Part shown: piece by piece, positions 11,702 to 23,923 of the stretch
Numbering within the stretch: position 1 is the first letter of the stretch
How the letters are laid out: each line of letters opens with the position of its first letter
DNA from: Albifimbria verrucaria
Lineage: Eukaryota > Ascomycota > Sordariomycetes > Hypocreales > Stachybotryaceae
DNA length: 64,000 nt
Direction: 5' to 3'
Assembly: GCA_020081605.1 (NCBI GenBank)
Contig: JAHREC010000011.1
Span: 4,526,001 to 4,590,000 of the forward strand
Notes under the pieces: model-generated
Database searches by the model: none
Told to the model about the DNA's origin: nothing
Seen by the model: the letters and a program-made list of their open reading frames with translations, nothing else
Program-made: the position numbers and the translations under genes

Positions 11702-14635
11702 ATGACGGTGTTTGTCTGCTCCCTGTAAGTTCCCCACCAAGACTTTTTTTGTCGCGATCCGTTTTCAACCATCACCACCACTTCTGCCACAGTCTTCCCT
11801 GGGCTACCTCGTGCTCCTTGGTCAATCGATCGCGACCATGGCTAACTTTGACTCCCTCTCTACCTCCAGCTTCCTCCCCAAAACTATCCACTTCGACCTC
11901 CCCGGCAGCCCTCCGCGCAGCCATGGCCTCCCGCGACAATGGACCACCAAGACCATCGATGCGCCGCCCCCAAGACTCCCGCGACGACTGAGGTCCCGCC
12001 TAGTCTCTTTACTCCTCGTCCTGACCTGACCCCTCCTCACACTCCCACCGAGACCGAGGTCGATACCATGGAGCCCTTCCTTAACGAGGATGGCTTCCGC
12101 ATCCAGTTCCCTCACGAGACGGGCTCTCCCAACGATCGCGGCTCCACCACCTGGGGTGGTCGCGCCAACCAGCCCAAGTCGCGCGCCAACTCGCCTCCTC
12201 CCGCTGCCATCTCCGAGCACAGTCGCACCCTGCAGAAGGCTCGCGAGCTTGGTCGCCAGGGCGTCAACCAGCCCAAGCCCTTGCTCCGTAGCGAGAGCCA
12301 CGACCGCGTCTTTGCCTCCGCCGGCTGGAAGGTCGTCAATGCCGACCAGGGCAACGGTGGTTTGCGCAATGCCGCCCAGGCTGCCGCTCGCGACGGCGGT
12401 CTTGGCGAGTACACTTGGGTTGGCACCTTGGGCATGCCTACTGATGCCCTCGAGGGTACCCAGCAGAAGCAGGACATTGAAGATACCCTGGCCACCGAGT
12501 ACGACATGTTGACCGTCTTCTGCTCCGATAAGGACTTTGACGGCCACTACACCCACTTCTGCAAGCAGATTTTGTGGCCCGTCTTCCACTACCAGATCCC
12601 CGACAACCCCAAGAGCAAGGCTTACGAGGACCATTCCTGGAAGTACTACGTCAACGTGAACCAGGCCTTTGCTGATAAGCTCGTCAAGAACTGGAAGCGA
12701 GGCGACGTCATCTGGATCCACGACTACCACCTGCTCCTCGTCCCCGGCATGGTCCGCAAGAAGCTGCCTGACGCCAAGATCGGCTTCTTCCTCCACGTCG
12801 CCTTCCCCTCCTCCGAGGTCTTCCGCTGCCTTGCTGTTCGCAAGGAGCTCCTTGAGGGTATGCTCGGCGCCAACCTGATCGGTTTCCAGATCCACGAGTA
12901 CACCCGCCACTTCCTCCAGACTTGCAGCCGTCTCCTCAGCGTTGAGGCCACCCCTGACGGCCTTCAGCTCGAGGACCGCTTCGTCGACGTCGTGAACCTA
13001 GCCATTGGTATCGATCCCATCAGCTTGTGCAAACACCGCGGCGATGAGGACGTCCTCAAGTGGATCAAAATTATGCAGGAGCGTTACAAGGGCAAGAAGC
13101 TGATCGTGGCCCGTGACAAGCTCGATCATGTCCGTGGTGTTCGTCAAAAGCTCCTCTCATACGAGCTCTTCCTGAACAAGAACCCTCAGTGGCGCGAGAA
13201 CACCGTTCTCATTCAAGTTGCCCTCTCCAGCAGCGAGAAGGGCGACCTTGATGCCACGGTCTCCGATATTGTGACCCGTGTCAACTCATCCTGGGCCAAC
13301 CTGGCTTACCAGCCTGTCGTCTACCTCAAGCAAGATATTGACTACGCGCAGTACCTGGCCCTCCTCACCATCGCCGACGCTCTCATGATCACTAGCCAGC
13401 GCGAGGGCATGAACCTCACTTCTCACGAGTACCTTTTCTGCCAGGATGGCAAGATCTTCCCCGACATGAAGCACGGTTCTCTCATCCTGTCCGAGTTCAC
13501 GGGCACCTCTTCCCTTTTCGGTAGAAACGAGCTCTCCGTCAACCCCTGGGATTACCGCCAGTGTGCCGACGCCATCAAGCAGGCTATCGAGATGGGTGAC
13601 GATGAGAAGAAGCGACGATGGGAGAAGCTATACGAGGCTGTTGCCCACCACACCGGTTCACACTGGTTCACCGAATTCTTGAGCCGCCTGGATAAGGTTC
13701 ACGAGGAGCAGCATAAACGTGACCAGGTTTCCGTGCCCCGCTTGTCCCTCCAGTCTCTCTCAACCAAGTACGTTAACTCGAAGCGCCGCCTTTTCCTGCT
13801 CGATTATGAAGGTACCCTTGTCAGCTGGGGACCTGTCAACCAGATCATCACCGTCAGCCCTCAGCGCACCGTCGATATCCTGAACGACCTCTTGCTAGAT
13901 GAGCGCAACACCGTTTACATCATGTCTGGCCGCCGCCCCGAGGAATTGGACCGTCTCTTCCGCCGTGTGTCCAACCTCGGTCTCATCGCTGAGAATGGCT
14001 GCTTCGTCAAGGATTGCGGCAAGGACAAGTGGACCGAGATGGCGGACACAAAGCAAATCAGGGACTGGAAAGAGTCGGTCAAGCCTATCATGACATACTA
14101 CTTGGAGCGTACTCCCGGTGCCGTTATTGAGGAGCGCCGTTGCAGTCTCATCTTCCATTACAAGAGTGCCGAAGACTACGAGTTGGCGTCACGACAAGCA
14201 TCTGACTGCTCTAGCCATGTCAATGACGCCTGCGAGGAGCAGCGCGTGCATGCTGTGCCTATGGACGGTTGCATTGTTGTTGAGCCGATAGATTGGACCA
14301 AGACCACGGCGGCCCAGACCATCTTTGGCAATATCAAGGAGAGATTGAACGCAGACGAAAGCCACAAGGATCCCGTAGACTTTATGATGGTCATTGGTGA
14401 TGGACGTGAGGACGAGAAGGTCTTCAAATGGGCCAATACGCTGGGCGAGGATGGCTCCGTCAAGGATGTTGTGACCGTCAGCCTTGGAAACCGTAGTACT
14501 GAGGCTACCGCTACCTTGACTCAAGGTGTCAGTGGTAAGTACAGATTTCCAGCTACTTGTTTGAAATCCCATGAGACTAATGTTTTGTTCCTAGGTGTTC
14601 TCACTGTTCTCCAGCGCCTCACAACGCTCGCTTAA
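11702..14635 (+). CDS. Trehalose synthase complex regulatory subunit, Tps3/Tsl1-like (one apparent frameshift)
   Basis: Yeast Tps3/Tsl1 scaffold and regulate the Tps1-Tps2 complex that makes trehalose from UDP-glucose and glucose-6-phosphate in the cytosol. The N-terminus MTVFVCSLFLPKTIHF matches the typical MTIxxASLFLPYT start of that group. Exons are 11702-11724, 11870-14534 and 14595-14635; exon 1 encodes only eight codons and supports this start. A GT20 domain (HDYHLLLVPGM, HVAFPSSEVFR, SQREGMNL) fills about residues 140-580, followed by a HAD phosphatase-like domain. The HAD motif I is LDYEGT instead of DxDGT and the last motif is GDGREDE instead of GDDxxDE. The phosphatase domain is therefore probably inactive, as expected for a regulatory subunit and not for Tps2. 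One frame break lies in the C-run 11967-11971; with it the protein is 909 residues. The coding region is GC-rich, as for highly expressed genes. Confidence 0.85.
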
Positions 14636-15123
14636 ATCTTCACACCGTTGGTGAACAGCGGCATATTACGAACTTGGCTTCACGGCCGCTTTTTTTTTTA
14701 ACTCCACTCTTTTAAAGTCATGTCGATGAACGAATAAACTCACATACATATCTGGCAAGGCGTTTGGGAAAGGCAAGGGAGCATTAACAATGGGAAATGT
14801 TATGACGGAAATACATCAAGAGCATAAGGAAGATGTATCCTAGGAGAAAATAATTCCACAAGGGATTGATGATGCATGGTATCAATGTCATGAATATGTT
14901 ATGAAAATGTCGACTCACATTTGAGTGACGCCGTATACTAAGGAAAATCTCGTGGACAATTATTTAATTATTCCTTACATAGGCTATTTAACTTATGGCT
15001 ATGATAGTATGTGGTTGACATAAGACATGTGTTAAATACCAAGACCCTAACCGTGACAAAACCGCCCGAGGACAGTATCTCACCTCGAAAGCTCAACTTC
15101 CCTCTGTGCAAACTGGAGGAAAC
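14636..15123. other. Convergent 3' intergenic region
   Basis: AT-rich DNA lies between two genes that point toward each other. An AATAAA at about 14732 may serve polyadenylation of the trehalose regulator. I see no gene here. Confidence 0.5.
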
Positions 15124-16588
15124 TTATGGAACTGGGTAGCCAAAGAGCGCATAAGGGTGTATGCCATGGGTAAGCTTCATGCCACCCGAACTATCAGTGT
15201 TAACAATGAAGCTCTTCACACCAGATAGGCTTCTGCGAAGCTGATAGCAAAGGTTTGCGTCCCTGGCCCAGATGCTGAGCTGTTCGACATACGGGAGACA
15301 CTCCATCACCTCCTCCAGCACATCTGTGTAATAATTGTCTAGTATGGTGGATTTTTATCGCCAAAGTCCTCTTTTCCCAATCTGGTGTCACATCGCACAA
15401 GTTCCCATGCGGTTTCGTGACGGAGCTCGATGCGTAGCCCTCTTAGATCTTTGTGTTCGGCGAGGATGGCGGTTAGGTTCTTGATAGAGGAATGCTGTAC
15501 CATGTTAGTTTGCTTCAGTGTGTAAATAGGGGAAAAACCAACTCACAAACTCCTCCCACCCATGCCATGGATCGGGCTTATACGGCAGGTGCTCACATAT
15601 TGAAAGCCATTGGAGGTCTCTGAAGGTCTTCAAAACACAACGAATAATCGTCGGATTAATGAACATCGTGGTGGTCCGTTCAGGCTCGTCGTCATCACCG
15701 GAGCTGTCATCAATGTCAGAGCCAGATCCTGGGTTGTGTCTAACGTCAAGTCTTCTCAACTTCGGTTGCGACTTCATCAATTGGCCAATAATGGGTGTGG
15801 AGCAGGTTTGTACCGACCGATTACTTGAGCCTGAATCATGCTGTCGTAGACGAGGGCATGCCTGGAGGATTGAGGTTGCAGCAACGTCTGTGAGAGTTGC
15901 AAAAGTTCCTTGATTTTCAGTGGTGCAATTTCGGAAATGGTACGCGCAAACTCTGCGTTTTGATGTTCGCTGAAGCCTTTGAGTGCTATTCCGAGCGTGA
16001 TTAAGTTTGGAAGACAGCAGAGCAAGCTTACGACCTGACCCGGAAGATCGCGTTCAAAGTTATTGGGTTCGGTAGGAAGAGTCAGAGCGGCCGCTTCGTT
16101 GCCTGGTTCTGGCTCCTTTGGGGAAGGACTTCAATCCAAAGCTGACTACAACTGGGTCAGTAACTAAGCCACATGTTGAACTTTGCACTAACTGGACATA
16201 TTTCTTCGGGTCTAAGAGATTGCGGCAAGCAAGGTCTGATTTCAGAATGTGCTGGAGCTTTGACGAAAGTTGTTCATGGGGGCTTCGAGACGAGCCTTGT
16301 AAAAAGTGGACGAATCAGAAGTCTTCGGAACAGATGCGAAGCTCTCGTGGCAGCGTCAAGCGTTTTCTTGTCGAGTTTGCCTGCGATTCTGTCCCATATT
16401 TCTGGAGGAAGCCCTATAAAGGGACTGACATCTTGGATGTCGGATAAATTGTTTGGACTCATAAGTGACATGTAAGCTGGGAAAGAAGACGGAGGCAAGC
16501 GTCGTGGAATTGGAAGCCTACGTTTGGGAGACTGGAAAGAAGAAGTGGTCACAAAAGTACAAGTAGTATTCTTTGTACGGCGCGACAA
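15124..16588 (-). CDS. F-box protein with leucine-rich-like repeats (several frame breaks)
   Basis: The N-terminal part carries an F-box-like segment, IGLPPEIWDRIAGKL followed by TRASHLFRRL, which in such proteins binds Skp1 of an SCF ubiquitin ligase. The rest has LRR-like stretches: LLCCLPNLITLGIAL, KSQPKLRRLDV, FRDLQWLSI, LPYVEQLSIWARD. These would choose the substrate, which is unknown. An intron is clear at 15546-15495 (GTGAGT..ACTAAC..CAG). Frames change near 16278-16282 (G-run), somewhere near 16120-16135, at 15783-15784 and near 15345-15356. The C-terminal end is GYPVP. Start could be 16588 or the in-frame ATG at 16471. About 470 residues are expected. Four breaks in one gene is more than in the neighbours, so real decay cannot be excluded. 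The exact path through 16050-16200 is uncertain. Confidence 0.6.
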
Positions 16589-16812
16589 TCCGAGATATTT
16601 TTATGAGTAAAAGGCATGACAAGGGATTAAATAGTTGACGAATTGACAAGGGAGTAAAAGGGTGTGTGAATCACAGACCCCGTCGCATTCGCCGATGGAC
16701 ACCCTTTGAGCCATGACCCCAGAGAGGTCAATGAAACCAAGCAATTTTTCTTACTACAGCACAATCTGGCAACGCTCACTGCCATTAGATAAAAATTACA
16801 TTAATCTGACCG

Positions 16813-16862
16813 CCGAAAGAGGAAGTGCACATTGTGGTCAAAATGTGCACTTCCTCTTTCGG
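16813..16862. repeat. Perfect 20-bp inverted repeat (hairpin) with 10-base loop
   Basis: The left arm 16813-16832 begins CCGAAAGAGGAAG and the right arm 16843-16862 is its exact reverse complement. The loop is TGTGGTCAAA. Outside, CTGAC (16807-16811) and GTCAG-like TCAG extend the pairing beyond a 3-base bulge. It lies between the F-box gene start and the SET-MYND gene end, both on the minus strand. Confidence 0.9.
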
Positions 16863-17064
16863 TCAGAGGCATAAAGCGATATTCACATGTGTCAACTCAG
16901 TTCTCCTAAGCATGGATTAATTCATCATGAATACTTGAGAGGCGCAGACTCTGTCAATACCATTCATTTTTGGTCTAAGATATTATCTTGGTGATTCTTG
17001 AGATTTCTAAATTTCAATGTAGCCAATCGCTGATGGTCATCGATACCTGGAGGGCCATCGTAAA

Positions 17065-18853
17065 CTATGACGAGTCCCTGCTGATGGGAAACCTCACATG
17101 GCGTTCGAACTTGTTCCAATCCAAAGAAAACAATCCCTGCAGATCAGAATCACTCAGAAGTTTGCAATCGGATTTGTGACCCTTATTCTTCCAACCAGTG
17201 GTCTGGCACTCCTGTGTTTTTGCATTAGACATGGATATTCACATATTAGGGATGAATAGCTTTACCTTGCTGCAGTACCAGAACAGTGAGCATTTAGCAC
17301 ATTTCTGCAATGGTAGATCGTTCTTGCCACATCCATGGCAAACCTGGCCAGAACCAGACTTGACAGAATACTCTTGTACCTGGTCATTCAGACCCAACAG
17401 GCGTTGGATGGAACAAGGAAAAGCCTAGGGTGTGAGGTTTGTTAGGGGCCGGCATGAATCTCCTGGAAGTAAAATCTTACTCTGAAGTAAGTGTCCTCTT
17501 CATGACGAATACCGACCTGTCCGTCTAGAAACGCGTGATTCTTTGCGTACATAAGAACAACCGTGTTTCCGATTTTCCTCTGCGAGTAAGGTACCTCATT
17601 GCCTCGATGTTTAGTATAAAAGAATAGTGGAAAAATCGCCCCACTCTTGTCCTTTACTTCCATCTGCAGGCGCAGGACGTTCAAACTGCTCACGATCTCG
17701 CCTATGATGCACCAATGGCGTCTAGGTGAGCAATCCTGCCGGTCGAAACCATCGTAGAGTCTAGGATCAACCTCATACTCGTTAGGCAAGTCCGCAAAGT
17801 TGAGGAAGAAGTCGGAGTTGCGGAAATTTGCAGGCTGTCCTGGGATGAGAGGTTTTCTCTTCTCCAGAGCCAATTATCAAAGTCAGTTTCACTCAGGCCT
17901 TGGGGTATTTCATCCACTTTGGTGGTCCATCTCTTGGATATACCGTAGATCTCACACTCTGTTGGATTCTTATACAGATTACCAAACTGATCCATCTGTG
18001 GAGAATCATCACCTTCAATACATCTCCATCCGGAGAGGGCCCTTTCAATGAAAGCTTTTCCACGTGCCAAATCATTGTGAGCAATGACAAGTTACGCCGC
18101 GTCGATGTAAGCTCTTGGCAGGCCGATATCGTGTGGTCCATGCTCATTGTAGAGGCAAACCTGACGATCGATGAATCTGAGCATCTTGAGTGGCTGTGAC
18201 ATAAACCTGTCGATTCCAATATATCCAACGAGTCTGTCGATATAAAATATCTGGTCTAGTCTCTTGTCTGCTTCTCTGCTGAGTTCCAAGGGCAAAGAGC
18301 AAAGGCGACATTTGCAAGTGAATCCAAATTTATCGCGAAGAGCTTTTTGGCGCTCTTTTCGGTTTCTGAGAGTACCCAAATACGTGATGGTTATCTCATC
18401 TCCCGCTGGAATATCTCGAATTGCATGTATAGTATGTCGTTTTATGTTCTCATTCCAACTTTTCTGTGCATTGTTATCACAGGCATGATTTAGACGAGAT
18501 GCCTCGAGGAAAATGCCTCCGTCCATCTCCTCATCGTGGATAGGAAGGGCGTTCGTACGGAAAATGCCGACATATTGCTCCTTGGCATCCATGTAAGGAT
18601 GGATGTTATGTAGAGAAAGGAATGCCTCCCTCTGTTCTTTACTGAGAGCGTCAACCTGTCGATGAATGGCGTCTAGTAGTTGCTTTGGGGCTGATTGGCC
18701 TGGACGGTTGACAACAAGGGGCTCTTCGCAGAGAATGCGGGTGCCCCTGGGAATGGGCATTGTCGAGATGACGCTTTTGCCTCTGCCGGGCACATCCTGG
18801 ATAGCGAATGCCTTGGTGGCCTCTTTGTTCTGGATGGTTTTGGCTGCTGTCAT
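17065..18853 (-). pseudogene. SET domain protein with C-terminal MYND zinc finger, interrupted by an in-frame stop
   Basis: SET proteins transfer methyl groups from S-adenosylmethionine to lysines. SET motifs are RGTRILCEEPLVV near the start, EASRLNHACDNNAQKSW and GDEITITYLG, followed by a post-SET Cys cluster CKCRLC. The C-terminus holds a MYND finger: VCHGCGKN, KCAKCSLFWYC, ECQTTGWKNKGHKSDC. Exons are 18853-17481, 17424-17266 and 17211-17065. A TAA at 18092-18094 lies in frame inside a region that continues coding in the same frame on both sides, where relatives would have no gap; CAA to TAA would explain it. A further frame break lies in the T-run 17853-17856. Correcting only that run gives 1,680 nt. 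No intron can remove the stop. The upstream half alone (253 residues) still holds the whole SET core, so a truncated active product is possible. Confidence 0.75.
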
Positions 18854-19989
18854 ATTCTCTTACGTCTTTGAAGATCGTATCTACTGTTCCACACATCTGA
18901 AAAGAAGACAGAGAATGGCAGAGTCAAGTGCAATTTATAGGTTATCGTGCGGGGTTCGGCTTCTGGTAGGCCTTCTGCATAATTCGAGCCGTCAAGTTGA
19001 AGTGTCAAATAATGGTTGCCGTGGCGTTTTATGAGACAGACAGATGCCTGCTGAGCCGATGCAAGGCTGCCTGATATGTCTTTTTGATCTCACCGCTTGT
19101 TGTTGCAATGAGAGATTTCACTTCAAAATTTAGTTCAGGAAACAATGTTATCGAACATCGAGCTCCTGTGCAGCTTCATCGGATACTTCATCTCCGAATT
19201 AGATGGGTCATAGGCAAACTAACTGACAATCTATTGTATGATACATTACTCCGTACATGCGGTGAGAATTTGGCTGCCTTAGATTCCAGAGAACAAATAG
19301 TTACATACAGAAGACAGTAAATTGTTGTTATACGAGGCGTGTCTGTGAAAGAGTAAGAGAAGGACATGACGTTCAAGTCCTAAACTTATGCATAGATTTG
19401 GTATGTCACCATAATTATTCGTGTCTTTAAAGAGATCCTTACGATAGAAAAATAAAATAAAAATCATTCTTATTCTGTTACACTCTTGATCGGTGCTGTC
19501 TTGATGTTGAATTACTGTGCATATATGATCATATCGAAACACTCCTGTATCTCTCCAATTCCACATATAATTGGAAGAGGCACTGTAGTTCAACTCTGAG
19601 AGATGGAAACTGCCCTTCAGCAATGACATAACTCTCAATAGAGAGTATAACACGTCTAATTGGCAATTTGTATCATTTTGCTTCATTCAACATTTGTACT
19701 TTGAAGTTTTATTACCATCCATAGATCAAGACAAGCTCAATCCACCCCAGTCCTCCTAGCATCACATGCTGACATAAGGCAACGCCTGTCTTTTTAGGGG
19801 CTGATTTGAGGCTGCTTGAGCTAAATTCAGCTCTGCTCAGCTCCGTTCATGCCCACCTCGTGATTCTACATCACAAACCACGTCTTCAGAAGCACCCAAG
19901 ATGGTGGCCGCAACAGTGTTCGACCAATAGCTATTCAATGGCTACATAAAACATTATAGTTGTGTATAACAACTGTCGTCCAGTCAATT
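18854..19989. other. AT-rich intergenic region between divergent genes
   Basis: About 1.1 kb separates the SET-MYND gene (minus) from the HET gene at 19990 (plus). It is AT-rich from 19080 to 19720 with only random short frames. No RNA gene or repeat was recognised. Confidence 0.5.
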
Positions 19990-22021
19990 ATGGCGACAGA
20001 TGTTCCAGATAACTCTTCCGTGTTCGACATAGACCCGGAAAGGTCGCACCTGAAGAGGAAACGTCAAGACAGTGGTCATTGGCAGGAGCCCATCATCTTG
20101 TTTCATGTCGGCGAAGAGTCGCGGCAAACTCCCCAGTCCGAGTTCCTGGCATTCATCTGGGGCACTGGACTTGACTCTGATTGCATGATATGTGAAGAGC
20201 CTTTCCATCCACAAGGCTCTCCCCGATCCGCACGGTCAGCCTGGAACAAAGTAGCGGCACGCACCCACGCGTGATTGATATCACGCAAGAACCAATAGCG
20301 CCAGGGAACCTTCGGATTTTCAATCGACATCTTTCCTGTATGAAAGCACAAGACACTAACTATATTCCAATCTCACACGCCTGGCACGAAGAGGTCGCGA
20401 TCGCACAGGATCTTCATATAGAGAGTTTAGAAGCGTCCCGGCTAGTCTATCAAACTCCGGTCAAAACACTTCTAGCGCTAACCGAGAAGTTTCCCGACGC
20501 TGAGATATGGCACGATTATTTGAGCGTTCCGCAATGGCAGTCTGACATACAAGGTCGGCTCCTACTGGCCATTCCGGAAATATACAACCACGCCGAGCAC
20601 ACTGTCATTCATTTGGATGATGTCAAAGCAGATCATCTGGCAATCCAAACAAAGAAACTGCCTTATGATAGATTCATAATTTATTTCTCGGGCATCATCC
20701 GCTCAAGGTGGTTCGACCGGATGTGGGTGGCATTGGAGTATATGCAAAGCAACCGCGTTATTGTTCTTACGGAGGATTACACAATATCTAATGCAACTGC
20801 AACGGAGCTATGTCACTTACTAGACGCCACACACTCTAAATGGGTCAAGGAACGCAGTATCTCTGAAGTCACCCAAGACATCTGGAAGCAAAAGACCACT
20901 CTCAAGCGGATGACATCTTGGATAGATATGGAGGCGTGGAAAAACGAACAAGATATGCATAAAACTCTTGGCTGGGCTATCGGGATTCTAGGTCATCGGC
21001 AATGGCGGCATCAAAAGGACTACCTCTTAGCTTTGGGGAAGATGCTGGACTTTCAACCGGTGGAAGACCCTCTAGTCATCGTCAAGGATCATTTCGCATA
21101 TTTCTTTTCTCTGGCATCCCATGCGCTTCTTCAAGATGATTATACGCCCTTGCTCTTCATCCCTCCGAGCGAAGAAAACCCGAGCGTCAGGCGCCGTGGT
21201 TGCGAGGACATTCAGCGTCTACTTGGAAGCTGTGGGATCTGGGTCGGTGTCATCAAAAGGCAATCTATTTACCGATCGTGACGGACGGTAGAATTAAGCC
21301 CAGACTTGAATCTGTTGGTGTTCTCGAATGGTTTGAGTTATATGGCTTTGAATCGGATGCAGAACTCGTTGTGGATCATGTTTTGTCAAAGGTAGTAAGG
21401 GCTAGTGGGCATGATCCAGAAGCCCTCTGTGCTGCTATGGACCGCATTTTCCCACTAGATGAGAAGAAAGGCGTCTATGGTGAGTGGAGACGCGCGGGAT
21501 TTCAGAATCATACAGACTATTCGAAAAATTATGACTTGGTTAAGTTGCGGAGTTATTTGGAGGAGTACAGCTCATTGCTCTATTTCGAGGTTGAGGAAGA
21601 AGTAGTGCAACGAAGATTAGGGGTTACAAAGAAGCTGATATCTGCCTTGAAATTGAAGAAAAAAGGAAAGTATGCCAAGGAATCCCGCCTGGATAATGCA
21701 GCCGGAGAAGCTGAGTGGTTCCACCGGGAGTATGGTAGAGCCATGGAAGGCATTGCTCAGGTTAGCTGCAAGATATGCGGGCGGCGCGCGGTGTATCGAC
21801 TGACTATGTGGGAGAAACCAATGTTAGATGCGACTCAACTTTATCGAATTCCAGGGCTCCTGTATGATGACTCCGTGCCTGAAGGAGTTGGGATTGTAGT
21901 GGATGGAGGGAGGATCATTGGCAAGACGATGTATGGAACACCGGCTTGCAAGTGTGCCAGGTTACAATATGTCGAACTAGGTCGCATATACGCGTCAACA
22001 ACAGACACTAGAGACATGTAA
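19990..22021 (+). CDS. HET-domain (heterokaryon incompatibility-like) protein 1 (two apparent frameshifts)
   Basis: HET domains trigger cell death on non-self fusion in fungi. The domain is seen as YIPISHAW, then KTLLALTEKFPDAEIWHDYLSVPQW and RSRWFDRMWVALEYM, the usual order of 'ISHAWG', 'YLWIDxLCI' and 'RxWxxQE'-like blocks in a diverged subfamily. The ~95 residues before it are not recognised and include CMICEEPFH. The C-terminal ~350 residues contain a Lys-rich helix and a possible metal site CKICGRRAVYRL plus CKCARL. Frames break at 20264-20266 (C) and 21255-21258 (A). One base added at each gives 677 residues in a single exon. The start is the ATG at 19990; an upstream ATG at 19960 is in frame. 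No NLR part is attached, so what activates it is unknown. Confidence 0.75.
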
Positions 22022-22526
22022 TGTGTAATTTGTAAATATTATATGCATTCAACAAGAATTTCCAATGCTTTCCTCGTTCGATTGGGCAAGAGATTTGCAA
22101 AAGTTGATGAAGGAGGAATGGGTAACATTTGAACAAGGGACTCGAGGCTAGGGGTGTTAATGTTATGAACAATGTGTCAAACTGACCAAATCCCGATATT
22201 CAAGGGCTTGACATAGAAACAGTCAAGTTGTTAGTATAGGCAAGTCAGGCTTCCTCTCCCTCTCCCACAGTTCTACGCATTAGGCATCCTGATTTGCGCC
22301 TGTACCCCGCCTCGACAAGGCTAAATGCAAGGCGAAATTCGACCTGCGCTGGCGTATCTGGAAGGATCTGCCATCTGGTTTCCGTTACGCATTTCTGTTG
22401 TTTGATGCCTCCGAAGTGAGCTTTGGCATGCAAATCGCCTTTCACCTCCATCTCTAATACTTCATTCGGTAGCAGCTACCAGCGCTCAAGCCACAGCCTG
22501 AATTCTACTGTCAATTACCTTACAGC
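22022..22526. other. Intergenic region
   Basis: About 500 bp between two genes on the same strand. I see no gene or repeat; the last part is presumably the promoter of the CorA-like gene. Confidence 0.5.
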
Positions 22527-23923
22527 ATGGATGACCTTCGGCAGCAGGCGAAACTAGATTTTCCTTGCAGGCGGCGATTCATGTCTGCTGCTACATATCA
22601 CTCCATCGCTGAGATCAAGGTGTACGATGGAGATAACATCATCGTCGAGCAGAAGAATCTGCCTTCCAAAGCGCTGCTGGGTCGGCTCAGTCATCCTGTG
22701 TCCGGCCCAGAAGTAAGCCAGGTTGTGAGGTGCTATACGCAGATTGTGAAAATTGATCAGGATCAAGAGGGCGTGCTCAGTGTGGCGAGAGACTTGTTTT
22801 CCGATATCTTCAGCACTTGCGAGCTAGATCCTTATGCTCTTCATATGTTCGCAAGAGGCACCTACGGGTTTGTTGAGTTAGAGACGAAGCATCCAGACGT
22901 GGACACATACTATCTAAGAACCAACTCATATATCATGATTTGGTCTTACAACAAACCGCAAAATTTGACAAAAGCAATTTTTATGCCAGGTGCTCCAGAT
23001 ATCGTGTCATCCACGGCGGATATTTTCCCTCGCTTTCTTGAGACACTAACACACCACAAAAGATCTGCTCCTTATCCATGGTTTCTTCGTCTCATTGCTC
23101 TAATCGACTTCTCTCGCTGGGCCGACGATGTTTCTGAACGCGCGCGGGGTGTTCCGTAGTGCCGAAAGCCAGACTGGCTATGGCTGTTGGGACTATTGGG
23201 AGCGCTACGATGAAGCTTCGCCTCAAGCTTCTCGTCGTAGCAAAACCATTGGTGATCTGCGAGACATCTCACAGGCCGTTGGATTCTGGGCCGCCGCTGT
23301 AGCTGGCATCGAACGAAACATACCAACAGCGTTAGATCTTGGCCAGATTCATGCATTAATGACACCTATAGTGGAACAGCACGTCCAAGCCAGAAGAGAT
23401 CCTGTCAACTATGAGCACGATATATCGCAAGTGGCAGCATCAGTGAAGCTCATCTTGAAGCGAACGAACATGTTGAAGGTTGAAGTGGACTACTTGCAGG
23501 AGCGTGCAAGAAGGCTTCTCTCGATTGTAAGCTTGTTGAGCCTGTCCTGTCTCTTGCTTTGTTGACAGGCAGTCCTTTGCATGAAACACCACGATATTAA
23601 CACACGTCTAGGTGTTTAGTCTGAATGCACAAAACGATGCGGCGACCAGCCTGCAAATCGCTACCTCTGCCAAGGAGGATAGCGCATCCATGAGGGTTGT
23701 CGCTATCATGACCCTCGTCTTTCTGCCTGGAACATTTTTCGCCACACTATTCGCAGTCCCGACGTTACACTGGAATGAGGACGTGGTTATTACTTCTCAA
23801 TTTAATATCTATTTGGCTTTCACGGTACCCTGTACTGTGGCCTTAATAGTCATGTTCTTTGGATCCAGACTTCTGTATAATTCTACGAGGAATAGTGAAA
23901 AGATTTCGACTCTCATTAAATAG
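22527..23923 (+). CDS. CorA-like membrane protein (one frame break)
   Basis: The fold of CorA magnesium channels is a long soluble N-terminal part and two C-terminal membrane helices. Both helices are visible: MRVVAIMTLVFLPGTFFATLFAVP and, after a short loop, FNIYLAFTVPCTVALIVMFF. The preceding segment QVAASVKLILKRTNMLKVEVDYLQER is the long stalk helix. The diagnostic GMN motif after helix 1 is absent (AVPTLHW follows), as in the many fungal 'CorA-like' proteins of unknown substrate, so Mg transport should not be assumed. An intron is at 23527-23611. Frames shift near 23146-23149 (G-run) by two lost bases or one gained. About 437 residues. The N-terminal half is not recognised. It lies next to a HET gene, a common setting for such proteins, which may be linked to signalling. 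Confidence 0.7.

Noticed and set aside
11822..12910. Long minus-strand open frame (362 codons) opposite the trehalose regulator
   Set aside because: It lies antisense to a well-supported coding region with high third-position GC, which creates long antisense frames. It has no domain.
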